DNA of 18,645 nt, from assembly GCA_012959845.1 (NCBI GenBank), contig DUCL01000144.1, forward strand, positions 323 to 18,967, written 5' to 3'. The notes under the pieces were generated by a model. That model ran no database searches, was not told the DNA's origin, and saw only the letters and a list, made by a program, of their open reading frames with translations. The number at the start of each line of letters is the position of its first letter. Position 1 is the first letter of the stretch. Shown piece after piece: positions 7,017 through 15,009 of this stretch. Source of the DNA: Candidatus Poseidoniales archaeon. GTDB taxonomy: Archaea > Thermoplasmatota > Poseidoniia > Poseidoniales > Poseidoniaceae. A program made the position numbers and the translations under genes.

Positions 7017-7026
7017 GAATATATTC
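7017..7026 (+). promoter_or_regulatory. TATA-like box upstream of IPK
   Basis: GAATATATTC is an AT-rich palindrome placed about 27 bases before ATG 7053. A second box (GCTATACTC near 7041-7049) is similarly spaced before ATG 7077, so the promoter and the start codon are linked questions here. Confidence 0.35.
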
Positions 7027-7052
7027 TTCTGAAGGATTGCGCTATACTCATC

Positions 7053-7901
7053 ATGTGGTGGCCTGTGGGCGTATTAATGCGTGGCAAGGTCGTAGTCAAA
7101 TGGGGCGGTGGGCTCATCACTGAAAAGAATCAGTTATGCACGGTAAATAGAGATGTAATCCACGACTTAGTCGAGACAATTAGCATCTGCCATGAACATG
7201 ATTTAGATGTGATATTAGTTCATGGCGCTGGCTCATTTGGTCATCTTAGGGCTAAGCAATGGAGGCTAAATGAAGGCAAAATAGACCCTTCAAATTTCAC
7301 TCCTGATGAATCCTGTTCAACACAGGAACAGGCGATTGAGTTAGTACGCAAGGATATGCTTACTTTAAACTCAATCATTATGGAAGAGTTGACAAATGCG
7401 GATATTAGCGCTGCGGTTCTTCCTCCACATATTTGGGCCAATGGCACAGGGGATAATTTTGAAGGGGACCTAACTTTCTTTGCGAATGCGCCTGAAGGAA
7501 TAGTCATGGTAACCTATGGAGATGTTGTCAGTTGTGATGAACCAATGGGCTTTGGAATATTATCGGGAGACGATCTTGTAACCAGATTGGCAATTGAAGT
7601 TCCAAATGTGAAGCGATTGGTATTTGCAATTGGTGGAGTAGATGGATTATTGCGTTGCCCACCTCAAAGGGCGACAGATGACGATTTGATAGAAATTTGG
7701 AGTCCTAATATAAAATTCGAGGGAGAGCATCAGCAAGACATAGATGTCACTGGTGGAATTGGCCTAAAAGCAGCAAGAGGGGCGAAGGTAGCCGACAATG
7801 GAATTGAGGTCATGATGGTAAGTGGTCAACATCCTCAGCGTGTGGCCGATGCTTGCATCGGTGTTGAAACAAGAGGTACAAAAGTGGTCTCAAATCAGTA
7901 A
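7053..7901 (+). CDS. ipk: Isopentenyl phosphate kinase
   Basis: IPK phosphorylates isopentenyl phosphate to IPP with ATP, the final step of the archaeal alternative mevalonate pathways. The protein belongs to the amino-acid-kinase fold: an N-terminal KWGGGLIT phosphate loop, then VHGAGSFGH (57-64), whose last residue is the His characteristic of IPK. Near the C-terminus are GGVDGLL and DVTGGIGLKAARGAKVA, typical of the nucleotide-binding half. The length of 274-282 is normal. ATG 7077 (MRGKVVVKWGGG) gives the usual compact N-terminus; ATG 7053 adds eight residues. It is followed 116 bases later by the IDI-prenyl synthase fusion, the next enzymes in the same route, so the two are functionally paired even if transcribed separately. 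Confidence 0.9.
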   Translation: MWWPVGVLMRGKVVVKWGGGLITEKNQLCTVNRDVIHDLVETISICHEHDLDVILVHGAGSFGHLRAKQWRLNEGKIDPSNFTPDESCSTQEQAIELVRKDMLTLNSIIMEELTNADISAAVLPPHIWANGTGDNFEGDLTFFANAPEGIVMVTYGDVVSCDEPMGFGILSGDDLVTRLAIEVPNVKRLVFAIGGVDGLLRCPPQRATDDDLIEIWSPNIKFEGEHQQDIDVTGGIGLKAARGAKVADNGIEVMMVSGQHPQRVADACIGVETRGTKVVSNQ

Positions 7902-7947
7902 ATAGAGGATTTTACTATATTCTCGGCAATATTTAAACAAATAATTA

Positions 7948-7952
7948 TTTTT
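7948..7952 (+). terminator. T-tract after IPK within an inverted-repeat spacer
   Basis: TTTTT lies 46 bases after the IPK stop in a very AT-rich spacer. CAATATT (7927-7933) and AATATTG (7961-7967) are inverted around it, and GGCAA (7925-7929) pairs with TTGCC (7954-7958). The spacer may combine an IPK terminator with the promoter of the next gene (ATATTTAAAC near 7930-7939). Confidence 0.3.
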
Positions 7953-7990
7953 GTTGCCGCAATATTGTGAGAGAACCCTTCATGTAGAGA

Positions 7991-9775
7991 TTGCTTCTCG
8001 CAGGTTTGAGGGATGTTATGACAAGCTACGACTTATCCGATGTCCCAACTATCGAACTTGATGAAACCGAGCATGATACTCTTCGTGAATCAGGTGCGGA
8101 TAAAACACAATCTGATTTGATGTCTGAGGCTGTTATTTGTGTTGATGAAATGGACAGTGTAGTCGGTTGTGCCTCAAAAATAGCAACTCATCATGGTGCT
8201 GGACAATTACATAGAGCATTTAGTGTCTTATTATTCAATTCGGATGGGAAATTACTACTACAGCGTCGGGCTGATGACAAAGTCACATTCCCTAGTGTAT
8301 GGGCAAACACCTGTTGTTCTCACCCACTTCATTGTGATTCTGAATTAGAAGAAAACAATGCACTTGGAGTAAAGAGGGCAGCAATACGCAAACTTGAGCA
8401 GGAACTTGGAATTTCACCATCAAGCATTTCACTTGACGATTTCCATTTCATTACCAAAATGAGATATTCTGCACGTATGAATGCAGATTGGATTGAAAGA
8501 GAGATAGACCACATTCTAGTAATAAGGGCAGATGTTGAACTCAATCCGAATCCAAATGAAGTTTCAGAAATTGCTTGGGTTGACCAGCAAGAACTTGAGC
8601 AATGGCTAATCGACGAAGAAAGCACAAATGGAATCATCGCTCCTTGGTTCCGTTGTATTGCTGCTCGAATAATGTCCGATGACTGGTGGAGCGCTGCTGG
8701 AAATAGCGATGCATGTCAATCTCTTGCTGATGGAGTCATTCACGACATGGGTGACATTAGTCATATGCTTCCAGGTGCTGAGGGATGTGATTTATTTACA
8801 GCAATCGCTGAAGTAAAACCATTTGTTGAGGCTCGAATAGAACGTGCATTAACCCATACAAGTTCAGAGCGACTTTCTGGTGCAATGATGCATTTGATCA
8901 GCGGTGGAGGAAAGCGCATGAGAGCAACATTGCCTTGGCTCGTTGCAAAAACAGTTGGCGATACACATTCAGGTCTGCTCGATGTAGGGGCGGCAATTGA
9001 AACAATTCACAATTTCACTCTAATTCATGATGATATCATGGATGATGACGATATTAGAAGAGGGTTGCCTGCTGTCCATATTGAATATGATTTGGCCACC
9101 GCAATAAACGCTGGTGATGCAATGCTTGCAATCGCATTTGAGGCAATGGTTGTGGCGGATGGAATTGATTGTAATGACTTACCGTTTTTGGTCAAGAGAA
9201 TTGGAAGAATGGTTAGAAGAGTTTCAGAAGGTCAACAATTGGATATTGAGTTTGAAAAACGAGATAACGAAGTGACCGAGGAAGAATACATTGAGATGAT
9301 CGAGGGAAAGACTGCAGTAATGTTCTTGACATGTGGAGAAGTTGGTGCATATTTATCTGGTGCAGATGAAGAAACAGTACAATGTATGCACGATTGGGGA
9401 TTGGCTCTTGGTCTTTGTTTCCAGTTAATGGATGACTTATTAGATATACAATCTTCAACAGAGCAATTAGGAAAGCCTGCTGGTTCTGATATCGCTCAAG
9501 GAAAGAGAACGCTAATGGTAATCCATGCTCTAAAGCAAGATGATAGCCCTACAAAACAAGTACTGCTCAGTGTATTAGGAAAAGAGGATGCAAGTGCAGA
9601 AGAAGTAAGCGCTGGAATAGATGCATTGCAACAACTTGGCTCTATTGAATATGGAAGAGCAAGGGCTGAGGAATATCATGCCCAAGCACATCAACTTCTT
9701 GACAGAATTCCACCTACTCCAGCACTAATGGCCCTGAGAGAATTAACCGACCTACAATTGAAGCGACTCAATTGA
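7991..9775 (+). CDS. Bifunctional fusion: type-1 IPP isomerase plus geranylgeranyl-type diphosphate synthase
   Basis: One uninterrupted frame joins two isoprenoid enzymes. Its longest start is TTG 7991; ATG 8018, preceded by GAGGG, is preferred (585 residues). Counting from 7991, residues about 45-225 are a Nudix-fold IPP:DMAPP isomerase: QLHRAFSVLLF, TFPSVWANTCCSHP (catalytic Cys region, 107-112), RAAIRKLEQELGI and EREIDHIL. A linker of about 40 residues follows. Residues about 265-594 are a trans-prenyl synthase: GGGKRMRA (305-312), first Asp-rich motif HDDIMDDDD (346-354), and second Asp-rich motif FQLMDDLLD (477-485) followed by GKPAGSDIAQGKRTL. The Phe five residues before the first motif matches archaeal GGPP synthases. 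It would isomerise IPP to DMAPP and elongate the chain for ether lipids. It overlaps the convergent MOSC gene by eight bases. Confidence 0.92.
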   Translation: MLLAGLRDVMTSYDLSDVPTIELDETEHDTLRESGADKTQSDLMSEAVICVDEMDSVVGCASKIATHHGAGQLHRAFSVLLFNSDGKLLLQRRADDKVTFPSVWANTCCSHPLHCDSELEENNALGVKRAAIRKLEQELGISPSSISLDDFHFITKMRYSARMNADWIEREIDHILVIRADVELNPNPNEVSEIAWVDQQELEQWLIDEESTNGIIAPWFRCIAARIMSDDWWSAAGNSDACQSLADGVIHDMGDISHMLPGAEGCDLFTAIAEVKPFVEARIERALTHTSSERLSGAMMHLISGGGKRMRATLPWLVAKTVGDTHSGLLDVGAAIETIHNFTLIHDDIMDDDDIRRGLPAVHIEYDLATAINAGDAMLAIAFEAMVVADGIDCNDLPFLVKRIGRMVRRVSEGQQLDIEFEKRDNEVTEEEYIEMIEGKTAVMFLTCGEVGAYLSGADEETVQCMHDWGLALGLCFQLMDDLLDIQSSTEQLGKPAGSDIAQGKRTLMVIHALKQDDSPTKQVLLSVLGKEDASAEEVSAGIDALQQLGSIEYGRARAEEYHAQAHQLLDRIPPTPALMALRELTDLQLKRLN

Positions 9776-10229
9776 AATTTACATTCTCACCGACATAAAC
9801 TTGTCCTTCAGTGATTACTTTGGCATACCAACGGGTCAATTTTTGCTCAATCTTTGCAGATATTTTCGTAAATTGTCCATCGGTAAATGAGTCGCGTATT
9901 GTTTTGCAAGGAGGGGCATCGGAAGTCACTTCAAGAACTAATTGCTCAAAAAATAATTGGCTACCGACTTTGAGATTATTCCAATCAACTTCGCGAAGAA
10001 GAATATTTTCTCCCACTGAACCAGGAAAAATAGGATGCCCTTCTGCCTGTAGTGTGGTAATCACTTCTTCACTAAACAAACATACCGCTCTTTGCGTTCC
10101 ACCATGATGTTTTTTATCGCGTTGGAAATCACCAATACAACCATCAACAGTAATGTCCAATCGCTGAACCTGTGGTTTAGGAGCGCCTCCTTTTGGAGAT
10201 GCAAAAAGGCCCGCAATTGAGCCTTTCAT
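9768..10229 (-). CDS. MOSC-domain protein (molybdenum cofactor sulfurase C-terminal family)
   Basis: From ATG 10229 (MKGSIAGLFASPKGG) the protein has 153 residues, the size of stand-alone MOSC proteins such as YiiM relatives. A GTG at 10238 would overlap the EF-2 stop. Conserved elements run in order: SPKGGAPK, GDFQRDKKHHGGTQRAVCLFS, GHPIFPGSVGENI, and SDAPPCKTI with the invariant Cys (about C108). MOSC domains are thought to bind or transfer sulfur or handle the molybdenum cofactor; stand-alone members include N-hydroxylated-compound reductase partners and many of unknown role. It directly follows EF-2 and is probably cotranscribed with it. No molybdenum enzyme is nearby to suggest a partner. 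Confidence 0.88.
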   Translation of the reverse strand: MKGSIAGLFASPKGGAPKPQVQRLDITVDGCIGDFQRDKKHHGGTQRAVCLFSEEVITTLQAEGHPIFPGSVGENILLREVDWNNLKVGSQLFFEQLVLEVTSDAPPCKTIRDSFTDGQFTKISAKIEQKLTRWYAKVITEGQVYVGENVNFN

Positions 10230-10234
10230 AATGT

Positions 10235-12442
10235 TCACTCTGAGTAGTAGCCAATGGAGTTAGGCTCTGGCTTCAGACCCTTACGAGTACGGATTTCTCC
10301 TACAACCTTCTCGAATAACTGCGGTGGAAGAGTTTGGAATCCTAAGTTCTCAGTATTCCATATAGCACGTCCTTGAGATGCTGCACGAATATCGTTTGAG
10401 AAACCGAAAGTTTCTGCAATCGGAAGTACAGCAATTACAGTAGTCACTTCGCCATCGCTCGGCATGTCTTCGATTATTCCTCTGCGGCTAGTAACTTCAC
10501 GAGTTACTTGACCTAACCAATCATTTGGAACAGATACGAAAGCCTTCTGCATTGGTTCCAGAATTACTGTGCGTGCACGAAGCATTGCACCCTTTATTCC
10601 GTTACGGACAGCAGGAATTGTTTGAGCAGGTCCACGGTGAATAGCATCCTCGTGCAACTTAGCATCAGTTAGGCGTACGAACATTCCTTGAACCGGTTCA
10701 TCAGCAATAGGTCCCTTGTTACAAACTTCCTTAAAAGCTTCAATAATCAATTCACGAGTTTCGTGAAGTCCTTGAATACCCTTGGTATCGTTTACTAGAA
10801 CATTTGTTCCATGGATTGCGTAAATCTTTCTCATCAAGTCCTTGTCCATTCCTAATTCGCCGAACTTTCTTCCAATTTCCTTAGCATCATTTGGACGAAC
10901 AGGTCCATCGCCGAGGTCTCCAGAACGGAGTGCTGCGACTACTTCTTCACTAAGTGCTTCAATTTCAAAGAAGAAGCGGTTGTGACGGTTAGGTGACTTT
11001 CCTTCAAATGCATGTCCTCTGCTACTACCTTCGATACCTTCTCGGTAAACAACAATAGGTGGGCTAACATTTACCTTGATATTTTGTTCCTCTTCAATAC
11101 GGTAAACTGTAATCTCCAAATGCAATTCACCCATTCCAGCCAGTAAAGCCTCACCGGTTTCTTGGTTGGTAGTGATTTGTAGTGAAGCATCAGCCTTTGC
11201 TAGGGAACGTAGAGAATCGATGAACTTTGGAAGGTCCTTCATAGACCTTGGTTCTACTGCAACAGTAACTACAGGGTCTGAATAGTGACGAATAGGTTCG
11301 AATGGAGTGAAGTCCTTATCGCGAGAAAGTGTTACACCAGCAGCAGCGGAACGAATACCGGTTAGAGCTGCCATATTTCCTGCAACTATCTTAGGTACAG
11401 TAATTCTGTCGGCACCTACCATCATTGAAACTTGTTGAATACGCTCTGCCTTTGCAGAACCAATTGCGTACACAGATTCACCTTGGCTGATAGTGCCTGA
11501 GTAAACTCTTCCGACAGCGACTTCTCCTGCGTGAGGGTCCATCCAAATCTTGGTTATCATCATTGCAAGTTCAGCATCAGGGTCACAATTGACCATCGCT
11601 TGTCCAATCTCGGAGTTGATATCCCCATTCCATATATTAGGAATACGGTATGGTTGAGCCTCTCCAGGCCCAGGTAACTTTGAAACTGCCATGTCAAGAA
11701 GAACTTCGTGAACAGGTGCCTTTTCAGCAAGTTCCTTTTGGTTATCATCATTACAGTATGCGAAAATATCAGTGAATGAGATTCCAGACTTTGCCATATA
11801 TGGTACAGTAATTCCCCAGTTGTGATATGCTGAACCAAAAGCAACAGTTCCGTCTTTTACAGAAACTTGCCAAGACTTCTTGAATTCTTCAGGTGCGAAT
11901 TGTCTAATTAACTGGTTAACCTTCTTGATAGTCTCAGTGAAACGAGCCATCATATCTTCAGGAGTTACTTGCAACTCGTTGATCAATCTGTCAACTTTAT
12001 TGATAAATAGAACAGGCTTTACCTTTTCTTTCAATGCTTGACGAACAACGGTCTCAGTCTGTGGCATCGGTCCTTCAACAGCACAAGCAAGAATGAAACA
12101 GCCGTCAACAGCACGCATTGCACGAGTGACGTCACCACCGAAGTCAACGTGACCAGGTGTATCGATTAGATTGATTAGATATGGAACGCCTTCAACATCG
12201 TGAACCATTGATGCATTTGCCGCGTTAATTGTAATTCCACGAGCTGATTCTTGCTCATCGAAATCCAATACACGTGCTGAACCAGCAAGTTCACTGGACA
12301 TCATCCCAGCCCCAGCGATTAGATTGTCGGAAAGAGTTGTCTTTCCGTGGTCAATGTGCGCTGCAATACATAAATTGCGAATTTGAGGCAAGATGTACAT
12401 AACTTCTGTTGCCTTCTTGATATTGTCTTCCTTTCGTCCCAT
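10235..12442 (-). CDS. fusA: Translation elongation factor 2 (aEF-2)
   Basis: EF-2 is the GTPase that drives ribosomal translocation. Starting at ATG 12442 (MGRKEDNIKKATEVM) gives 735 residues, the archaeal norm; the frame is open back to 12547, but that extension is not EF-2-like. The G motifs are AHIDHGKTT (28-36), DTPGH (94-98) and NKVD (148-151). In domain IV, LHEDAIHRGPAQTIPAVR places the diphthamide-modified His at about residue 602, so the modification machinery is expected elsewhere in the genome. A TATA-like ATATTTAA box (12499-12506) gives it its own promoter despite its position downstream of rps12, rps7 and the desaturase. The MOSC gene follows almost without a gap. Confidence 0.97.
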   Translation of the reverse strand: MGRKEDNIKKATEVMYILPQIRNLCIAAHIDHGKTTLSDNLIAGAGMMSSELAGSARVLDFDEQESARGITINAANASMVHDVEGVPYLINLIDTPGHVDFGGDVTRAMRAVDGCFILACAVEGPMPQTETVVRQALKEKVKPVLFINKVDRLINELQVTPEDMMARFTETIKKVNQLIRQFAPEEFKKSWQVSVKDGTVAFGSAYHNWGITVPYMAKSGISFTDIFAYCNDDNQKELAEKAPVHEVLLDMAVSKLPGPGEAQPYRIPNIWNGDINSEIGQAMVNCDPDAELAMMITKIWMDPHAGEVAVGRVYSGTISQGESVYAIGSAKAERIQQVSMMVGADRITVPKIVAGNMAALTGIRSAAAGVTLSRDKDFTPFEPIRHYSDPVVTVAVEPRSMKDLPKFIDSLRSLAKADASLQITTNQETGEALLAGMGELHLEITVYRIEEEQNIKVNVSPPIVVYREGIEGSSRGHAFEGKSPNRHNRFFFEIEALSEEVVAALRSGDLGDGPVRPNDAKEIGRKFGELGMDKDLMRKIYAIHGTNVLVNDTKGIQGLHETRELIIEAFKEVCNKGPIADEPVQGMFVRLTDAKLHEDAIHRGPAQTIPAVRNGIKGAMLRARTVILEPMQKAFVSVPNDWLGQVTREVTSRRGIIEDMPSDGEVTTVIAVLPIAETFGFSNDIRAASQGRAIWNTENLGFQTLPPQLFEKVVGEIRTRKGLKPEPNSIGYYSE

Positions 12443-12498
12443 ATAACCACCAGTCCGTTGGACTTGGCCACCTGCAAGGGGTTTATCAAACCGACTCA

Positions 12499-12506
12499 TT
12501 AAATAT
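12499..12506 (-). promoter_or_regulatory. TATA-like box for EF-2
   Basis: On the minus strand this reads ATATTTAA. A start about 27 bases downstream, near 12475, would give a leader of about 33 bases before ATG 12442. It lies in the roughly 100-base spacer between the desaturase stop and EF-2. Confidence 0.4.
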
Positions 12507-12543
12507 GCACAAAAAACATGAGCAGCACCACTTTTTTGGATAT

Positions 12544-13731
12544 TCAAGCACTATTTGGCTTAGCGTTGTTAATGTCTGCAAAAATTGCAGAAATTTCTTC
12601 TTGACCAGCAGCAATATTTCGCTTTAGTTGAATTATCTTGGCAGCTAACTCTTCAGAACTTGTTGCTGAACCCGCCTTTTTCTCATTTGTTGCTTTGTGT
12701 AGATTGTACATAGCAGAGCGCAGATCATCTCTGGTGCTCTTCATCTTGCCCACATAAAGTTCAGAATCGATTGAACGGTCATTCAATTTCCTAGTGCTTT
12801 TGATTATTTTCATATCCAGAATTGCAATGTCTATAGAATGCTGAGGCGTTTTCTTCAACTTGGTTGCAAGGCCAACGCTTGAAAATATTTTGATGAGCCA
12901 CTTTGTAGGGTCAAAGTGATACCACCTAATTCCATTGCGATAATCTGCTTGGAAAATATGGTGGAAATTATGGTATCCTTCTCCAAATGTTAGGAATGCC
13001 ACCCACCAAGAGTCGCGGCTTGTATTGGTGTCATCATATGGCTGGGTGCCAAATATATGTGCGATAGAGTTGACACAGAATGTACCGTGGTGTACTGCTA
13101 CGGTACGTATTACCCCTCCCCAAATGAATCCACTAAGGGCATATGGGATTCCACCTACTAAATATCCGATTGCCATAGGAAATAACCACCCAGATACAAC
13201 ACCAATTTTGAAAATATTTCTGTGTTGCCAAGCGATAATTTTGTTTGCTTGAAGGTCCTTTACATTTGAGAAATCATTTGCATGTCTGTCTTCAACTATC
13301 ATTATCCATACTATATGTGAATACCAGAAACCTCTCTTAGCATTATAGGGGTCATTATCGGTATCTACCATTTTGTGGTGGTTGCGGTGGTCACTGCACC
13401 ATTCGATAACAGAATTTTGAAAAGCACCAGCAGCAAATACCGTGTAAAATAATACGGCAAGCCAATGTCCTTCATATGCTCTATGGGCAAAAAGTCGGTG
13501 ATATCCTGCAGTGATTGATAGTCCACAGGCAAAATACATTGAGATAAAAATTACCCCTTCAAACATCCCTGGAGCACCATACTCATTCCAAAGTAAAACA
13601 GCGCCAGCAATGCCAACAACAGGGGTCAATGACAGGAATAATGCATTGACCCAACTGATTTTCAACTTGGCCTTACTATCGCCCATAGAAATTGCGGTGA
13701 GCATGTTGCTTTTGACTGTTAGGGCGAACAT
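12544..13731 (-). CDS. Membrane fatty-acid desaturase (delta-9 acyl-CoA/lipid desaturase family) with C-terminal extension
   Basis: The di-iron histidine boxes are complete. Numbered from ATG 13731 they are HRLFAH (78-83), HRNHH (115-119) and GEGYHNFHH (254-258), with the extra NSIAH of acyl-CoA desaturases near 221-225. Hydrophobic segments lie before box one, between boxes one and two, and as a pair around 175-210, the usual four-helix layout. The protein would introduce a cis double bond in a fatty acyl chain at the membrane using O2 and electrons from an unidentified donor. About 85 residues after the catalytic core (roughly 310-395) are charged and helical, ending in a probable coiled coil; typical family members stop earlier. 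ATG 13704 and 13686 are alternative starts. It sits between rps7 and EF-2, an unusual location, and needs aerobic conditions. Confidence 0.88.
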   Translation of the reverse strand: MFALTVKSNMLTAISMGDSKAKLKISWVNALFLSLTPVVGIAGAVLLWNEYGAPGMFEGVIFISMYFACGLSITAGYHRLFAHRAYEGHWLAVLFYTVFAAGAFQNSVIEWCSDHRNHHKMVDTDNDPYNAKRGFWYSHIVWIMIVEDRHANDFSNVKDLQANKIIAWQHRNIFKIGVVSGWLFPMAIGYLVGGIPYALSGFIWGGVIRTVAVHHGTFCVNSIAHIFGTQPYDDTNTSRDSWWVAFLTFGEGYHNFHHIFQADYRNGIRWYHFDPTKWLIKIFSSVGLATKLKKTPQHSIDIAILDMKIIKSTRKLNDRSIDSELYVGKMKSTRDDLRSAMYNLHKATNEKKAGSATSSEELAAKIIQLKRNIAAGQEEISAIFADINNAKPNSA

Positions 13732-13738
13732 ATCGCCC
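13722..13738. promoter_or_regulatory. Hairpin around the desaturase start codon
   Basis: GGGCGA (13722-13727) and TCGCCC (13733-13738) are exact complements with a five-base loop, and the loop contains most of ATG 13731. A minus-strand TATA-like element (GATTATAG, near 13751-13758) lies about 25 bases upstream. A leaderless transcript from 13731 would not include the full stem, so the two observations compete. Confidence 0.3.
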
Positions 13739-13762
13739 AAGCAATTCAATTGAAGACTATAA

Positions 13763-14410
13763 TCAACGAGCGGAAGCAGCGATGCGTTCCAATTCTTCCT
13801 TCTTTGAAACTGCGAATGAAGTAACATCTCCAACAGCGGCCTTGTTAATTTCGTTGATAATACAGTTTGTCAAGGTTCTCTTAGATTTGTGAGTACCTTG
13901 TTGCGCACCTTGTGCAAGATTGCGAAGTGCGACATCCAAACGGCGAGAAGGCGAAGAGTCAACTGCCTTTGGTTGAGAAACAGCACCGAACTTAATACGG
14001 GTAATTTCTTCCATAGGGGCAGCATTACAGATTGCGTCAACAAAGGTTTGTATTGGATTTGTATTAGACTTAGATGCTATTTGATCTAGTGCTGCCTCAA
14101 ATGCTTTCATTGCACCTTGCTTCTTACCAGTGTATGGGCCAGTTCGCATCAATTTGTTGATATATCTTTCAACAACACTGAGTTTTGCCTTTCCAAACCA
14201 AGCGTTTGCGTGACGTCCTCCAGTATGAGGGACACCGACGGTTGAGAGATTGATATATGGTGCAAGTGCTGGGTCTTTACAAGTGATTTCAGAAGCATCC
14301 CACTTACCGAATATCAAAGTTCCAATACCTGCTATTGGTCGAACATCCTCAACAACTTCCTCTACTGTTTCTTCAACAGTTTCTTCAACAGTTTCTGCAT
14401 CTTCAGACAT
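13763..14410 (-). CDS. rps7: 30S ribosomal protein uS7
   Basis: S7 binds the 3' major domain of 16S rRNA and nucleates assembly of the small-subunit head. The archaeal-type body begins near residue 30 (GKWDASEITCKDPALAPYI) and includes SVVERYINKLMRTGPYTGKK, NAAPMEEITRIKFGAVSQPKAVDSSPSRRLDVALR and the C-terminal KRTLTNCIINEINKA. The first 25 residues are an acidic repeat (ETVEETVEETVEEVVEDV), encoded by near-perfect 12-base repeats and not seen in most S7 proteins. The start ATG 14410 is fixed by a strong ribosome binding site (14417-14424) overlapping the rps12 stop, so it is translationally coupled to S12. Confidence 0.97.
   Translation of the reverse strand: MSEDAETVEETVEETVEEVVEDVRPIAGIGTLIFGKWDASEITCKDPALAPYINLSTVGVPHTGGRHANAWFGKAKLSVVERYINKLMRTGPYTGKKQGAMKAFEAALDQIASKSNTNPIQTFVDAICNAAPMEEITRIKFGAVSQPKAVDSSPSRRLDVALRNLAQGAQQGTHKSKRTLTNCIINEINKAAVGDVTSFAVSKKEELERIAASAR
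14367..14397. repeat. Short tandem repeat within rps7
   Basis: GTTTCTTCAACA occurs twice exactly (14367-14378 and 14379-14390) and is followed by a partial third copy. It encodes the Glu-Thr-Val-Glu repeat of the S7 N-terminus. Repeats of this kind change length readily by slippage. Confidence 0.7.
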
Positions 14411-14416
14411 GATAAT

Positions 14417-14424
14417 TCACCTCA
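14417..14424 (-). promoter_or_regulatory. Ribosome binding site of rps7
   Basis: The minus strand reads TGAGGTGA, ending six bases before ATG 14410. It includes the TGA stop of rps12, so termination and re-initiation are directly linked. Confidence 0.7.
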
Positions 14425-14853
14425 GCGGATTGGCTTCTCCTTGCGTCCACGAACCATCTCGTCAAGAGATACTCCGTTAACTTGGATAACCTTGTAACGA
14501 ACTCCAGGAATATCTCCGTAGGAACGACCCATTGCTCCACCGATACCTTCGACCATTACCTCATCGTGTTCATCGATGAAGTTGATAGCGCCGTCACCCG
14601 GTGCGAATGCAGTAAGTTTGTTTCCGTTTTTGATAAGAGTTATCTTGACAGCCTTTCTGATACCAGAGTTAGGTTGTTTTGCTTCAATACCGACTTTTTC
14701 AATAACGATACCCTTTGCTTGAGTAGAACCTGCAAGAGGGTCGTGCTTAGCGCGAAGTTTGAGCATGCGCTTCTTGTATCTACGGTCGGACCATCTAAAT
14801 TTCTGACGGTCTTTGGCCATTTTTGCACCTGCGAATAATCCTCTACCCAACAT
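14422..14853 (-). CDS. rps12: 30S ribosomal protein uS12
   Basis: S12 sits at the decoding centre of the small subunit. From ATG 14853 (MLGRGLFAGAKMAKDRQKF) it has 143 residues, matching archaeal S12; the frame is open to 14892, but that extension is not S12-like. Family motifs are RWSDRRYKKR, DPLAGSTQAKGIVIEKVG, EAKQPNSGIRKAV (decoding loop), TAFAPGDGAINFIDEHDEV and GDIPGVRYKVIQVNGVSL. GGTGAT (14855-14860) immediately precedes the start, and a TATA-like ATATAT box (14891-14896) lies about 40 bases upstream. It is the first gene of the str-type cluster and diverges from the UbiD-family gene. Confidence 0.97.
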   Translation of the reverse strand: MLGRGLFAGAKMAKDRQKFRWSDRRYKKRMLKLRAKHDPLAGSTQAKGIVIEKVGIEAKQPNSGIRKAVKITLIKNGNKLTAFAPGDGAINFIDEHDEVMVEGIGGAMGRSYGDIPGVRYKVIQVNGVSLDEMVRGRKEKPIR

Positions 14854-14889
14854 AATCACCGCATTGAAGCAGTTCGCCGACTTTCCCCC

Positions 14890-14899
14890 CATATATCAA
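14890..14899 (-). promoter_or_regulatory. TATA-like promoter of the rps12 operon
   Basis: The minus strand reads TTGATATATG. Transcription would begin near 14866, giving a short leader that contains GGTGAT just before the S12 start. Confidence 0.45.
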
Positions 14900-14995
14900 C
14901 TAAGCGGATATTGAAGGCTGATAAGAACGCATAGCGTCATGCCTTTTCAAGTAATATTCTATCTCTATTGATGAAGAAACTTGAAGCATCGGTTT

Positions 14996-15002
14996 GAGGT
15001 GG
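14996..15002 (+). promoter_or_regulatory. Ribosome binding site of the UbiD-family gene
   Basis: GAGGTGG ends seven bases before ATG 15010, and an AT-rich element (AAGTAATATTC, near 14949-14959) lies about 55 bases upstream as a possible TATA box. The site supports the ATG 15010 start. Confidence 0.55.
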
Positions 15003-15009
15003 ACCAATC

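Noticed and set aside
12443..12547. N-terminal extension of EF-2 by 35 residues
   Set aside because: The extra residues do not resemble EF-2, a TATA-like box lies inside them, and ATG 12442 gives the normal archaeal length.
14482..14838. 118-codon plus-strand open frame
   Set aside because: It is antisense to the well-conserved rps12 gene and resembles no protein.
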